Source: Thermopolyspora sp044507605
GTDB lineage: Bacteria; Actinomycetota; Actinomycetes; Streptosporangiales; Streptosporangiaceae
Length of the DNA: 64,000 nucleotides
Assembly: GCA_044507605.1 (NCBI GenBank)
Contig: JBIQJI010000019.1
Span: 1-64,000, forward strand
Reading direction: 5' to 3'
Shown: positions 49,650-57,733 of the stretch, piece by piece
Layout of the letters: every line of letters starts with the position of its first letter
How positions within the stretch are numbered: the stretch's first letter is position 1
Program-made: the position numbers and the translations under genes
The notes under the pieces: model-generated
The model's input: only the letters and a program-made list of their open reading frames with translations
Databases searched by the model: none
Told to the model about the DNA's origin: nothing

Positions 49650-50468
49650 TCAGTGTCCGCAGCCCGCCGAAGCCCGCACAACGACGCTTTCACTCGGTGA
49701 AAGTCGCGAGGTCGCGCCGAGCGCGCGGGAGATGCCGCGGGCGGCGAGCCGCACCGCCGGGGCGAGGGTGTGGGGCCGGATGCTGGTGTGCACGACCAGG
49801 CCGACGGCGGCCACGACGGCGCCGCGCTCGTCCCGGACGGGGGCGGCGACGGACAGGGCGTCCATCGTGATCTGCCGGTCGCTCACCGCGCACTCGGTGC
49901 GGCGGATCTCCGCCAGGGTTCTGCGCAGCCGGGCGCCGTCGGTGATCGTCAGCTCGGTGAAGCCCTGCAGCGGGCCGGCGCACACGGCCTCCTGCAACTC
50001 GGGCGAGCTGAACGCCAGCAGCACCAGGCCCACGCCGGTGGCGTGCAGCGGCCAGCGCGCGCCGGGCCGGCTGAGCACGCCGACCGAGGACCGGCCGGAG
50101 AGGCGTTCGATGTAGACGGTGTCGGTGCCGTCGAGCACGGCGAGGTGCACGTTCTCGTGCGTGGCTTCGTACAGGTCCTCGAGGAACGGCATGGCGGCCT
50201 CGCGCAGCCCGAGGCTGCGGGGCGCGAGCGTGGCGACCTCCCAGAGCCGCAGCCCGATGTGGTACATGCCGTCGTCGCCCCGTTCCAGCGCACCCCACGC
50301 GGTCAGCTTGGCGACCATGCGGTGCGCCGTGGGCAGGGGCAGGCCGCTGCGGCGGCTGATCTCGGTGAGGGGCATGCGCCTGGTCTCGGCGTCGAACACG
50401 TCGAGGACGTGCAGCAGCCGGTCGGCGAAGGAGCGCCCGCCCCGCGAATCGAGTGATTTCGCTGCCAT
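49650..50468 (-). CDS. IclR-family transcriptional regulator
   Basis: The 272-residue regulator starts at ATG 50466-50468. The N-terminal winged helix reads SFADRLLHVLDVFDAETRRM, PLTEISRRSGLPLPTAHRMV and LTAWGALER. The C-terminal IclR effector domain has ENVHLAVLDGTDTVYIERLSG, LHATGVGLVLLAFS and VAAPVRDERGAVVAAVGLVV. IclR proteins commonly control aromatic-compound catabolism. It precedes the Rieske oxygenase on the same strand, which suggests autoregulated control of the operon. Its effector is likely the substrate of the oxygenase. Confidence 0.92.
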   Translation of the reverse strand: MAAKSLDSRGGRSFADRLLHVLDVFDAETRRMPLTEISRRSGLPLPTAHRMVAKLTAWGALERGDDGMYHIGLRLWEVATLAPRSLGLREAAMPFLEDLYEATHENVHLAVLDGTDTVYIERLSGRSSVGVLSRPGARWPLHATGVGLVLLAFSSPELQEAVCAGPLQGFTELTITDGARLRRTLAEIRRTECAVSDRQITMDALSVAAPVRDERGAVVAAVGLVVHTSIRPHTLAPAVRLAARGISRALGATSRLSPSESVVVRASAGCGH

Positions 50469-50562
50469 GACCTCGCACCCCACTGCCTTTGGCCGACAGC
50501 ATGACACGAATTCACGTTGGGCAAAAGTTCGACCGCCGTCACGAATGTGGCGATCAACGTGT

Positions 50563-51456
50563 TCAGGCGAGCACCCGGCCGAGGACGCGGGCGTACATGC
50601 GGCCCGGGCTCGGGGTGGCGGGCGGGGTGAGGAAGCCGGGCAGCATGGGCGGCGACTCGGCGTACGGCTGGAGGCGGTCGTACAGGACGTTGACGTCGGC
50701 GGGCCGGCTCTCCGGCCGTTTCTCCAGCAGGTCGGCGATGAGGCGGGCCAGGCCTTCGGGCACGCCAGGGACGAGCGGAGGCCGTTCCTTGACCTGGCGT
50801 TCGAAGACGGCGTACTCGGTGGGGCCGGTGAACAGCTGCTCGCCCGTCAGCATCTCGTGCAGGACGCAGCCGAGCGCGTAGAGGTCGCTGCGCGGGCCGG
50901 CCTGGCCGCGCTGGATCTGCTCGGGGGACATGTAGGCGGGGGTGCCGAGGATCTGCCCGATGCGGGTGAACGGGGCCGTGTCGCTCTCGCGGAGCACGGC
51001 CAGGCCGAAGTCGAGGACCTTGACGCTGCCGTCGGGGCAGAGCATGAGGTTGGTGGGCTTCAGGTCACGGTGGTAGATCGACAGGGCGTGGGCGGCGGAC
51101 AGCACCGCGCACGCCTGGGCGACGATCGTGGCGGCCCAGGGCACCGGGAGCGGACCGTGCTCGCTGACGAGGTCGGCCACGGTGACGCCCTCGATGAACT
51201 GCATCACCTGGAACAGCCGCTGCTCGAAGGTGCCGAAGTCGTACAGGACGGGCGCGCCCGGGTGTTCCAGCCGGGCCAGGATCCGGGCCTCCCGGACGAA
51301 GCGGCGCTCCAGCTCGTCGTCGGGCCCGCCCGGCAACCGCAGGAACTTGACGGCGACCTTCCGGTCGAGGTGCTTGTCGTGGCCGCCGTACACGGCGCCC
51401 ATGCCGCCCTGACCGAGAGGGAAGTCGTCCAGCTCATATCGGTCGCCGATGACCAT
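50563..51456 (-). CDS. Soluble serine/threonine protein kinase
   Basis: The 297-residue product is an almost bare Hanks-type kinase. The glycine loop is LGQGGMGAVYGG, followed by the ATP-binding Lys in KVAVKFL. The catalytic loop is IYHRDLKPTNLML, the metal Asp is in VLDFGLAVL and the activation segment ends GTPAYMSPEQI. A Pro-rich tail of about 30 residues follows, with no membrane helix or PASTA domain, unlike PknB. It lies 29 bases after the DNA methylase gene on the same strand, so the two form an operon. A PP2C phosphatase gene is divergent from the methylase. Kinase control of the methylase is inference. Confidence 0.93.
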   Translation of the reverse strand: MVIGDRYELDDFPLGQGGMGAVYGGHDKHLDRKVAVKFLRLPGGPDDELERRFVREARILARLEHPGAPVLYDFGTFEQRLFQVMQFIEGVTVADLVSEHGPLPVPWAATIVAQACAVLSAAHALSIYHRDLKPTNLMLCPDGSVKVLDFGLAVLRESDTAPFTRIGQILGTPAYMSPEQIQRGQAGPRSDLYALGCVLHEMLTGEQLFTGPTEYAVFERQVKERPPLVPGVPEGLARLIADLLEKRPESRPADVNVLYDRLQPYAESPPMLPGFLTPPATPSPGRMYARVLGRVLA

Positions 51457-51485
51457 CCAGCCCCTCCCGTGACCTCTCGGGAAAA

Positions 51486-53696
51486 CTACACCTTCGCCGA
51501 GCCCGGCCGCAGAAGTCCCGCGGCCAGCCCGTCGAAGCCGAGCCGCACCAGGGTGTCGCCGAGCGCGGCGGCTTCGCGCAGCGTGTCCTCCAGTGTGACG
51601 AGTTCCTGGAAGGCCCGCCCGTACGCCCGCTGCTCGTCGATCGGCAGCAGCGGCACACGGGCCCGCCGCCCGTCGGCGCGGCTCGCCCCGGAATGTCCTC
51701 TGGGCGGCGTGAGTCCCCCGGCGAAGCGCAGGAACCCGGCGAGGAAGTGCGGATCGATGCGCTCGGGGTCGACCCGGTAGAGCGACAGCTGCGGCCCGAG
51801 GACCGCGCCCCCTTCGGCGAGCACCCTGGCCGCGCCGGCCTCGGTGATGATCGTGGTGACGACGTCGAGGGGCTCGACGGTGATCAGGCCGGGCTCGGCG
51901 TCGGTGCGCCCGGACGGCGGGCCGCCCTTCGCGACGTCCTCGGCGGTCAGCACGGGCGTCTCGCCGGCGTCGGTGACCATCTTGACCGGGGCGTGATGGA
52001 CGCTGACCAGGCCGGCCTTGATCAGGTCGCCCACCGTGGTCATGGGCAGGCTCACGGGCCGGCTCGGTGGGCGCACGGCAGCGCGGACCGCCGGGCGCAC
52101 GGCGGGGACCGCGGTGCGGCCCGCCACCTGCGGCGCGGCGGCGCGGGCCCGGCCCTCGGCGGCGGCCTCGGCGCCGTTCCGGGCAGCGGGCCCGCCGTCG
52201 GTTTCAGCGCCGGTGTCGGCGCCGGTTTGCACGTCGGTTTCGGCGCCGGTCTCGGCATCGGGAACGACGTCGGGCACGCGGGCGGCCAGCGCCGCCGACA
52301 CCTGCGCGAACCGGTCGCGGGCGGCGACGAACGCCGCGCCGAGGTCGACGCCGCCGCGCTGCGGCCGGTGCCGGGACGGGCTGAGATCGACCTCGTCGTC
52401 GAGCAGGTCGATGATGCGCACGGTGTGGCTCGCCGGGGCCGGCTCGGACTCGGGGTCGGCCGAGTAGGCGCGCCAGGCACGTTCCACGAGCGGCGCGCCC
52501 CCGGTGGCGTCGGCGATCAGCAGGCGCGACGGCGGCCGCTCGCCGGGCTCTGGGCGGCGCAGCAGCCACAGGTCGGGCCCGCCGGCCGGCAGCGTGACCA
52601 GGGCGCGCAGCGCGCCGGCCCGCAGCAGGTTGGCGCGGATGCGCCTGCCGGGGCGGCGCGAAGCGGCGGCGGGCGGCATGAGGATCGCGACCGTGCCGCC
52701 GGGCCGCGTGTGGGCCAGGCAGTGCTGCACCCAGGCCAGCTCGGACTCGCCGCGCGGCGGCGGGCCGTACTCCCAGCGGGGGTCTCCGATCAGTTCGTCG
52801 TAGCCCCAGGCGCGCTCGTTGAACGGCGGGTCGCACACCACGGCGTCGGCGCGCAGGTCGGCGAAGCCGTCGTGGCGCAGCGAGTCGCCGGCGCGGACGT
52901 CGGCGGCGGCGCCGCGCAGCAGCAGCCGCACGGCCGCGATCTGGGCAGCGGGCCCGGCGAGCTCCTGGCCGAGCAGGCGGGCGCCGTCGCGGACGCCGAG
53001 CAGCAGGCCGCCGAGGCCGCACGCGGGGTCGAGCACCGTGCCGCCATCGGGGCAGGCGAGCCGGGTCATGAGCGAGGCGACGTCGGCGGGGGTCACCGAC
53101 AGGCGGCGGGACTGGGTGTCGACGTACCGCTCGCACAGGAACTCGAAGGCCGCGCCGCACTCGTCCACGGCCTCGTCGCCGCTCTGCCCGGCGCCGTCCT
53201 GTCCGCCGTCCGCGGCGTGCCGGTCGGGCCGGCGCCGCTCGGAGAGGTCGGCGATCGACCGGATGAGCGCGGCGCTCTCCAGGGGGCGTGGCAGCGTGCC
53301 GGGCAGGTCGGCGGTGGCGGCGGCGACGATCTCGGGCAGCCGGTCGAGCAGGTCGGGGGCGCGGGCGAGCCGCCGCCACGCGGCCCGGTCGTCGCCGAGG
53401 CGGCGCAGGTAGAGCAGGAACGCGCCGGCCCAGGCGACGGTCTCGCCGAGGTGCAGGTCGTCGCGGTGGGCGCGGAGCCGCTGCCAGACCCGGTCGCCCC
53501 GGGTGACGGCGTATTTCTTGCCGTTGTCGCGCAGCCATCGCTCGATCTCGACGAGGGAGAACAGCGGGCTGGACGAGGTGCCGCCGACGGGGCGGGGGAA
53601 GTCGTCGTGGCGGCGCCGCCAGTTGCTCACCGCCGCGCGGCCGACGCCCGCGAGCCGCGCGATGTCGCCGGCGTTCACGGTGGCATCGTCGGTCAT
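51486..53696 (-). CDS. Orphan N6-adenine DNA methylase with HTH and HsdS-like tail
   Basis: The 736-residue protein starts at ATG 53694-53696. Residues 5-60 form a MerR/excisionase-like helix-turn-helix (AGDIARLAGVGRAAVSNWRRR, then FSLVEIERWLRD). An HsdM-type domain follows with motif I VLDPACGLGGLLLGV (about 221-235) and motif IV VVCDPPF (286-292). After an acidic ETGAETDVQTGADTG-type low-complexity linker (about 480-510), the C-terminus resembles a type I specificity half-subunit, ending LLPIDEQRAYGRAFQEL and a helical spacer. No restriction subunit is nearby. A self-contained methylase with its own target recognition is likely; the recognised site is unknown. The kinase gene follows in the operon. 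Confidence 0.87.
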   Translation of the reverse strand: MTDDATVNAGDIARLAGVGRAAVSNWRRRHDDFPRPVGGTSSSPLFSLVEIERWLRDNGKKYAVTRGDRVWQRLRAHRDDLHLGETVAWAGAFLLYLRRLGDDRAAWRRLARAPDLLDRLPEIVAAATADLPGTLPRPLESAALIRSIADLSERRRPDRHAADGGQDGAGQSGDEAVDECGAAFEFLCERYVDTQSRRLSVTPADVASLMTRLACPDGGTVLDPACGLGGLLLGVRDGARLLGQELAGPAAQIAAVRLLLRGAAADVRAGDSLRHDGFADLRADAVVCDPPFNERAWGYDELIGDPRWEYGPPPRGESELAWVQHCLAHTRPGGTVAILMPPAAASRRPGRRIRANLLRAGALRALVTLPAGGPDLWLLRRPEPGERPPSRLLIADATGGAPLVERAWRAYSADPESEPAPASHTVRIIDLLDDEVDLSPSRHRPQRGGVDLGAAFVAARDRFAQVSAALAARVPDVVPDAETGAETDVQTGADTGAETDGGPAARNGAEAAAEGRARAAAPQVAGRTAVPAVRPAVRAAVRPPSRPVSLPMTTVGDLIKAGLVSVHHAPVKMVTDAGETPVLTAEDVAKGGPPSGRTDAEPGLITVEPLDVVTTIITEAGAARVLAEGGAVLGPQLSLYRVDPERIDPHFLAGFLRFAGGLTPPRGHSGASRADGRRARVPLLPIDEQRAYGRAFQELVTLEDTLREAAALGDTLVRLGFDGLAAGLLRPGSAKV

Positions 53697-53725
53697 CCCC
53701 GTCACCTCCCAGTCGCCCACCCTAG

Positions 53726-53768
53726 TTCACAAATATCCGACGGTCTACAAGAACTTCACTTGTGAAGT
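53726..53768. promoter_or_regulatory. Palindrome between methylase and PP2C genes
   Basis: ACTTCAC-TT-GTGAAGT (53753-53768) is a perfect inverted repeat with 7-bp arms. A further TTCAC half-site lies at 53726-53730. The 98-base region between the two divergent genes is AT-richer than its surroundings. The HTH of the methylase is a possible binder, which is inference. Confidence 0.6.
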
Positions 53769-53794
53769 GCCTCAACCAATGATTTACTGCAGGC

Positions 53795-54616
53795 ATGGCA
53801 AACAAAGCGCAGTTTCGACTTCGTTACGCCGCCGGCTCTGACGTCGGGCGCCGCCGCGAGCAGAACGAGGACTCGGCGTATGCCAGCTCGCGCCTGCTCG
53901 CCGTCGCCGACGGCATGGGCGGGCACGGGCACGGGGAGGTGGCCAGCTCGGTGGCGATCGTCGCCATGTCGGCCCTCGACGGCGAGCTCCCCGAGATCGA
54001 CCCCGACGGGATCGACCTCGTCGCCGCCGTGGAGGCCGCGGTCAGGGAGGCCAACCATCGGCTCCGGGAAATGACCGGGCGCGACCCCTCGCTCAAGGGG
54101 ATGGGCACCACGCTGACCGCCATGCTGTGGGACGGTACTAGGTTTGCCATGGCCCATGTGGGAGATTCGCGCGCATATCTCCTGCGAGACGGGGTTCTCT
54201 ATCAGATCACCCATGACCACACCCTGGTGCAGTCGCTGGTGGACGAGGGCAGGCTCACCCCCGAGCAGGCGGCGGCGCACGCGCGCCGGTCGATGCTGCT
54301 GCGGGCCCTGGAGAGCAGCGGCAACGTCGAGCCGGACCTGTCCCTGCGCGAAGCCCGGGCCGACGACCGGTATCTGCTGTGTTCGGACGGTTTGACCTGT
54401 GTGCTCGGGCCGGAGGACCTGTACGAGGCGATGACGACCATCGACGACCTCGACACCCTGGTGCGGCGGCTCATCGACCTGGCCAATCAGGCGGGCGGCC
54501 CCGACAACATCACCTGCGTCGTCGCCGATGTCGTGCCGGCGACCGAGCCGCCGGCCCTGCCCGACCCACCGATCATGGTGGGCGCGTCCAGCGACCTGTC
54601 GGGCCACCCTGAGTGA
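53795..54616 (+). CDS. PP2C-type serine/threonine phosphatase
   Basis: The 273-residue soluble protein has all PP2C metal and catalytic motifs: AGSDVGRRREQNEDSAYA, AVADGMGGHGHGEVASSV, MGTTLTAMLW, MAHVGDSRAYLLRDG, LLCSDGLT and GPDNITCVVADV. It is of the PstP/PrpC class but lacks the membrane anchor, and has a short Pro-rich tail. The start ATG 53795 lies 26 bases downstream of the palindrome. It is divergent from the methylase-kinase operon and is the natural antagonist of that kinase. It converges on the HATPase gene 28 bases away. Confidence 0.94.
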   Translation: MANKAQFRLRYAAGSDVGRRREQNEDSAYASSRLLAVADGMGGHGHGEVASSVAIVAMSALDGELPEIDPDGIDLVAAVEAAVREANHRLREMTGRDPSLKGMGTTLTAMLWDGTRFAMAHVGDSRAYLLRDGVLYQITHDHTLVQSLVDEGRLTPEQAAAHARRSMLLRALESSGNVEPDLSLREARADDRYLLCSDGLTCVLGPEDLYEAMTTIDDLDTLVRRLIDLANQAGGPDNITCVVADVVPATEPPALPDPPIMVGASSDLSGHPE

Positions 54617-54644
54617 TCCTCTCCGCGGGGGGATCCGCGACCGG

Positions 54645-55118
54645 CTACGCGGCCAGACCGGGGGCGTGCGCCGCGGCGGTCAGCCGGAAGTAGACGGCCT
54701 TGCCCCACGCCGTGGGCTGCCAGCCCCAGTCGTCCGACAGCGCCGCGACGATCGCCAGTCCGCGCCCCGACTCGCCGAAGCAGGGCTCGGCGCCGATGCC
54801 GGGTCGCGCGCACTCGATGCCGCGCCCGACGGGGATGCCGCACCCGACAGGGTCGTGCACCTCGACCCTGAGCTGGTCGCCGCAGCAGATGATGACCAGC
54901 CAGACCGGCTCACCGGCCTTGGCGCCGTGTGTCACGGCGTTGGCGACGAGCTCGCTGGTCAGCAGGAGCGCCGTGTCGGTCTCGACCGGCAGCCCCCACT
55001 CGGCCAGGGCCGCCGCGACCTCCCGGCGGGCGAACCGGACCGACGAGGTGGCGGCCGCCATGCGCAGGGTACGCGACATCGCCGGGCGGAACGCCGGAGG
55101 CATCACCGCCGCCGTCAT
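54645..55118 (-). CDS. HATPase domain protein (RsbW-like)
   Basis: The 157-residue product starts at ATG 55116-55118 behind AAGGG. The GHKL domain shows ALLLTSELVANAVTHG (N box), VEVHDPVG (G1), GESGRGLAIVAALSDDWGWQP (G2) and a final KAVYFRL strand. It has no sensor or membrane part. Proteins of this kind act as anti-sigma factors or their kinases. It sits next to a PP2C phosphatase gene, convergent with it. A second such gene lies at 38.8 kb; the two are paralogues of the same class but not recent copies. Confidence 0.88.
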   Translation of the reverse strand: MTAAVMPPAFRPAMSRTLRMAAATSSVRFARREVAAALAEWGLPVETDTALLLTSELVANAVTHGAKAGEPVWLVIICCGDQLRVEVHDPVGCGIPVGRGIECARPGIGAEPCFGESGRGLAIVAALSDDWGWQPTAWGKAVYFRLTAAAHAPGLAA

Positions 55119-55240
55119 GACAACACCCTTGACAGATTCCCGATCGACCAAGTCAGGAACACCCGCCCCATCTCCCTCCGGATGCGCACCGAGCTGGGCG
55201 AAGCCACCCCACGCGCGGGTCAAGCCGTCCTCTAACAGTA

Positions 55241-55267
55241 TTGACTAAAAGTCATCCAAATAGTCAA
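55241..55267 (-). promoter_or_regulatory. TGACT repeats and promoter-like sequence
   Basis: TGACT-AAA-AGTCA (55242-55254) is an inverted repeat, and a further half-site AGTCAA is at 55262-55267. Read on the minus strand the latter is a consensus-like -35 TTGACT, with TCAATA about 17 bases on. It would drive the HATPase gene with a leader of about 120 bases. The surrounding 55220-55400 is AT-rich. A hairpin CCACCG-TTAC-CGGTGG lies at 55338-55353. Confidence 0.4.
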
Positions 55268-55399
55268 ACGGATGGTCCGGCTTTACGGTTCACGCGCCGC
55301 TGGTACCTTTTTCCAAATCTGCTGATTTTCTTTTCTCCCACCGTTACCGGTGGTTGCACTTTTCCCCAGCGGTCACAATAGTGGCCTGCGGTCTCCCGA

Positions 55400-55405
55400 T
55401 AGCCT
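55400..55405 (+). promoter_or_regulatory. -10 box for a leaderless CPBP gene
   Basis: TAGCCT fits TANNNT and ends six bases before ATG 55412, the spacing expected for a transcript that starts at the start codon. No Shine-Dalgarno is seen. Confidence 0.4.
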
Positions 55406-55411
55406 GCCGAC

Positions 55412-56191
55412 ATGCACACCGCCACGCCTCCAGTCAGCCGTCCGCTCGAACCCGGGCTGATCCGGGCCGAGGTGCTGGTCGTCTTCGCGGTCTCCCTCGG
55501 GGCCAGCGGGCTGCGTGCGCTGCTGAGCCTGATCGACTCGCTCACCGCGTCACGTGATCTGAGCGGCCAGCGCGCCGTGCTGGTCGGCACGCTCGCGCCC
55601 GGCCGGCCCTGGCTCGACCTGGCCTATCAAGTGAGCGACATCGCGATCGGCCTGGCCCCCGTCGCGCTGGTGTGCTACCTGCTGGCCCGCTCCGCCGAGT
55701 CTCCCCGCACCATCGGCGCCGACCTGCGTGCGCCGCTGCGCGACTCGGTGAGGGGCGTCGCCCTCGCGGCGGTGATCGGCGGCAGCGGCCTGGCGTTCTA
55801 CCTGGTCGTCTACCACCTCGGCGTGAACCTCAACGTGGTGCCGGGCAGCCTGCCCGTGGTGTGGTGGCGGTTTCCCGTGCTGCTGGCCGCCGCCGTGCAG
55901 AACGGTGTGCTGGAGGAGGTGCTGGTCAGCGGCTACCTGCTGCACCGCCTGGCGCAGCTGCGCTGGTCGCCGTGGCGAGCGGTCGGGGTGTCCGCGGTGC
56001 TCCGCGGCTCCTACCACCTCTATCAGGGCTTCGGCGGTTTCGCCGGGAACGTCGTCATGGGCGTGGTGTTCGGCCGGCTGTACCAGCGCTGGGGCCGCAC
56101 GATGCCGCTGATCATCGCGCATTCGCTCATCGACGCCGTCGCCTTCGTCGGCTATGCCCTGCTGCACGGGCATGTGAGCTGGCTGCCCTGA
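55412..56191 (+). CDS. CPBP/Abi-family intramembrane protease-like protein
   Basis: The 259-residue protein has about seven hydrophobic segments. The CPBP motif 1 region reads GVLEEVLVSGYLLHRL: the paired Glu is kept, but the Arg of EExxxR is Ser. Motif 2 has a His in SYHLYQGFGGF, and motif 3 is AHSLIDAVAF. Family members include type II CAAX proteases and bacteriocin-immunity proteins. With the Arg replaced, protease activity is uncertain, though that Arg is not a metal or catalytic ligand. The start ATG 55412 fits a leaderless promoter. An MFS gene follows 63 bases later on the same strand. Confidence 0.87.
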   Translation: MHTATPPVSRPLEPGLIRAEVLVVFAVSLGASGLRALLSLIDSLTASRDLSGQRAVLVGTLAPGRPWLDLAYQVSDIAIGLAPVALVCYLLARSAESPRTIGADLRAPLRDSVRGVALAAVIGGSGLAFYLVVYHLGVNLNVVPGSLPVVWWRFPVLLAAAVQNGVLEEVLVSGYLLHRLAQLRWSPWRAVGVSAVLRGSYHLYQGFGGFAGNVVMGVVFGRLYQRWGRTMPLIIAHSLIDAVAFVGYALLHGHVSWLP

Positions 56192-56254
56192 TCGCCGGGG
56201 TCCGCGCCGCGCCCGTCGCCGTGTCAACCCCTCCCCACCGGGGAGACCTCCTGG

Positions 56255-57724
56255 GTGTCCAGCTCGCCAGGCGGGCGCCGCCCGGACGGACGTCGGTGGC
56301 GGCCCGCCGCCGTCGGATGCGCCCTGAGGCGGCTGCGGGAGCCGGCGCACGACCACATGCGGGCCAGGGTGATCGTACTGCTCGCCTGCGTGCTCGCCCT
56401 CGACGCCGCCGACAAGGGCCTGGTGGGGGCGATCGCGCCGGAGCTCATCCGGGATCTGCACCTCAGCGGCACCGCCCTCGGGGCGCTGCCGTCGGCGTCG
56501 GCCGGCATGGGCGCCCTCGCGGCGATCCCGGCGGGCGTGATCACCGACCGGGTGCACCGCATCGGGCTGCTGACGGGAAGCATCGTGGTCTGGAGCGTCG
56601 CCATGGTCGCCGGTGGCCTCGCCCACTCGTTCCTGTGGCTGCTGCTCTCCCGCCTCGCCCTCGGCGCGATCATCGCCGCGGCCGGCCCCGCCGTGGCCTC
56701 CCTGGTGGGCGACTTCTTTCCCCCCTCCGAGCGCGGCCACATCTACGGCCTGCTGCTGAGCGGGGAGGTGCTCGGCACCGGGCTCGGCCTGCTGGCCGGT
56801 CACGCCATCTCGGCGCAGCTGTCGTGGCGCTACGCCTTCTGGTTCCTGGCCCTGCTCGGGTTCATCGTCGCCTGTGCGCTGCGCCTCCTGCTGCCCGAGC
56901 CGGCCCGGGGCGGCCAGGACCGCCTGGAACGCCCTGGCGGCCCCGGCGGCGGGGGCACCCGCGACGACACCGCCAAGATCGCGGCCAGCAGGCGGCACAT
57001 CGCGCCCGACCCCGCTCTGGTGCTGCACCGGGACCCCGCCGACATGCCGATCGCGACGGCGGTGCGCTACGTGCTCCGCGTGCCCACCAACATGGTGCTG
57101 ATCGTGGCGTCGGCCGTGGGCTACTTCTTCTTCGCCGGCCTGCGTACGTTCGGCATCGTCTTCGCGACCTCGCACTACGGCCTGGGCACGGCGCAGGTGA
57201 CGCTCGTGGTCGTCGCGCTCGGCGTCGGCATCCTGGGGGGTGTGCTGAGCGGCGGCCGGGTCGCCGACCGGCTCGTCCGCCGCGGCCTGGTGCCGGGCAG
57301 GGTGCTGGTGTCGTCGGTGGCGTTCGTGGCGGGCGCGGTGTGCCTGCTGCCCATGCTGCTGACGACGACGCTGTGGCTGGCGTTCCCCCTCGCGGTGCTC
57401 GCCGCGGCGTTCCTGGGCGCCACCAACCCGCCGCTGGACGCCGCGCGGCTGGACATCATGCACTTCAGGCTGTGGGGACGGGCCGAAAGCGTGCGCATGT
57501 TCCTGCGCACGGGCGCCGAGACGTCCGCCCCGCTGCTGTTCGGCGCGATCGCCGACGCCCTCGGCGGGCGGGGCGGGGCGGACTCCCACGGCCTGCAGCT
57601 CACCTTCCTCATCATGCTGGTGCCGCTGCTCGCGAACGGGATCATCCTGCTGAAGGGCATCCGGACCTACCCGCGCGACGTGGCCACCGCCGCGGCGAGC
57701 GAGGAGGCCACCCGGGCCGCCTGA
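56255..57724 (+). CDS. MFS transporter
   Basis: The product of up to 489 residues has 12 predicted membrane helices. The first helix contains VIVLLACVLALDAADKGLVG; the motif A region is GVITDRVHRIGLLTG and its second-half copy is GGRVADRLVRRGL. A hydrophilic loop of about 60 residues (about 220-280) lies in the middle. The class resembles spinster/sugar-phosphate-type or general metabolite MFS proteins; the substrate is not readable. GTG 56255 gives an Arg-rich N-terminus; ATG 56357, directly before the first helix, is an equally plausible start. It converges on the hemerythrin-like gene, with nine bases between stops. Confidence 0.9.
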   Translation: MSSSPGGRRPDGRRWRPAAVGCALRRLREPAHDHMRARVIVLLACVLALDAADKGLVGAIAPELIRDLHLSGTALGALPSASAGMGALAAIPAGVITDRVHRIGLLTGSIVVWSVAMVAGGLAHSFLWLLLSRLALGAIIAAAGPAVASLVGDFFPPSERGHIYGLLLSGEVLGTGLGLLAGHAISAQLSWRYAFWFLALLGFIVACALRLLLPEPARGGQDRLERPGGPGGGGTRDDTAKIAASRRHIAPDPALVLHRDPADMPIATAVRYVLRVPTNMVLIVASAVGYFFFAGLRTFGIVFATSHYGLGTAQVTLVVVALGVGILGGVLSGGRVADRLVRRGLVPGRVLVSSVAFVAGAVCLLPMLLTTTLWLAFPLAVLAAAFLGATNPPLDAARLDIMHFRLWGRAESVRMFLRTGAETSAPLLFGAIADALGGRGGADSHGLQLTFLIMLVPLLANGIILLKGIRTYPRDVATAAASEEATRAA

Positions 57725-57733
57725 CGGCCGCCG

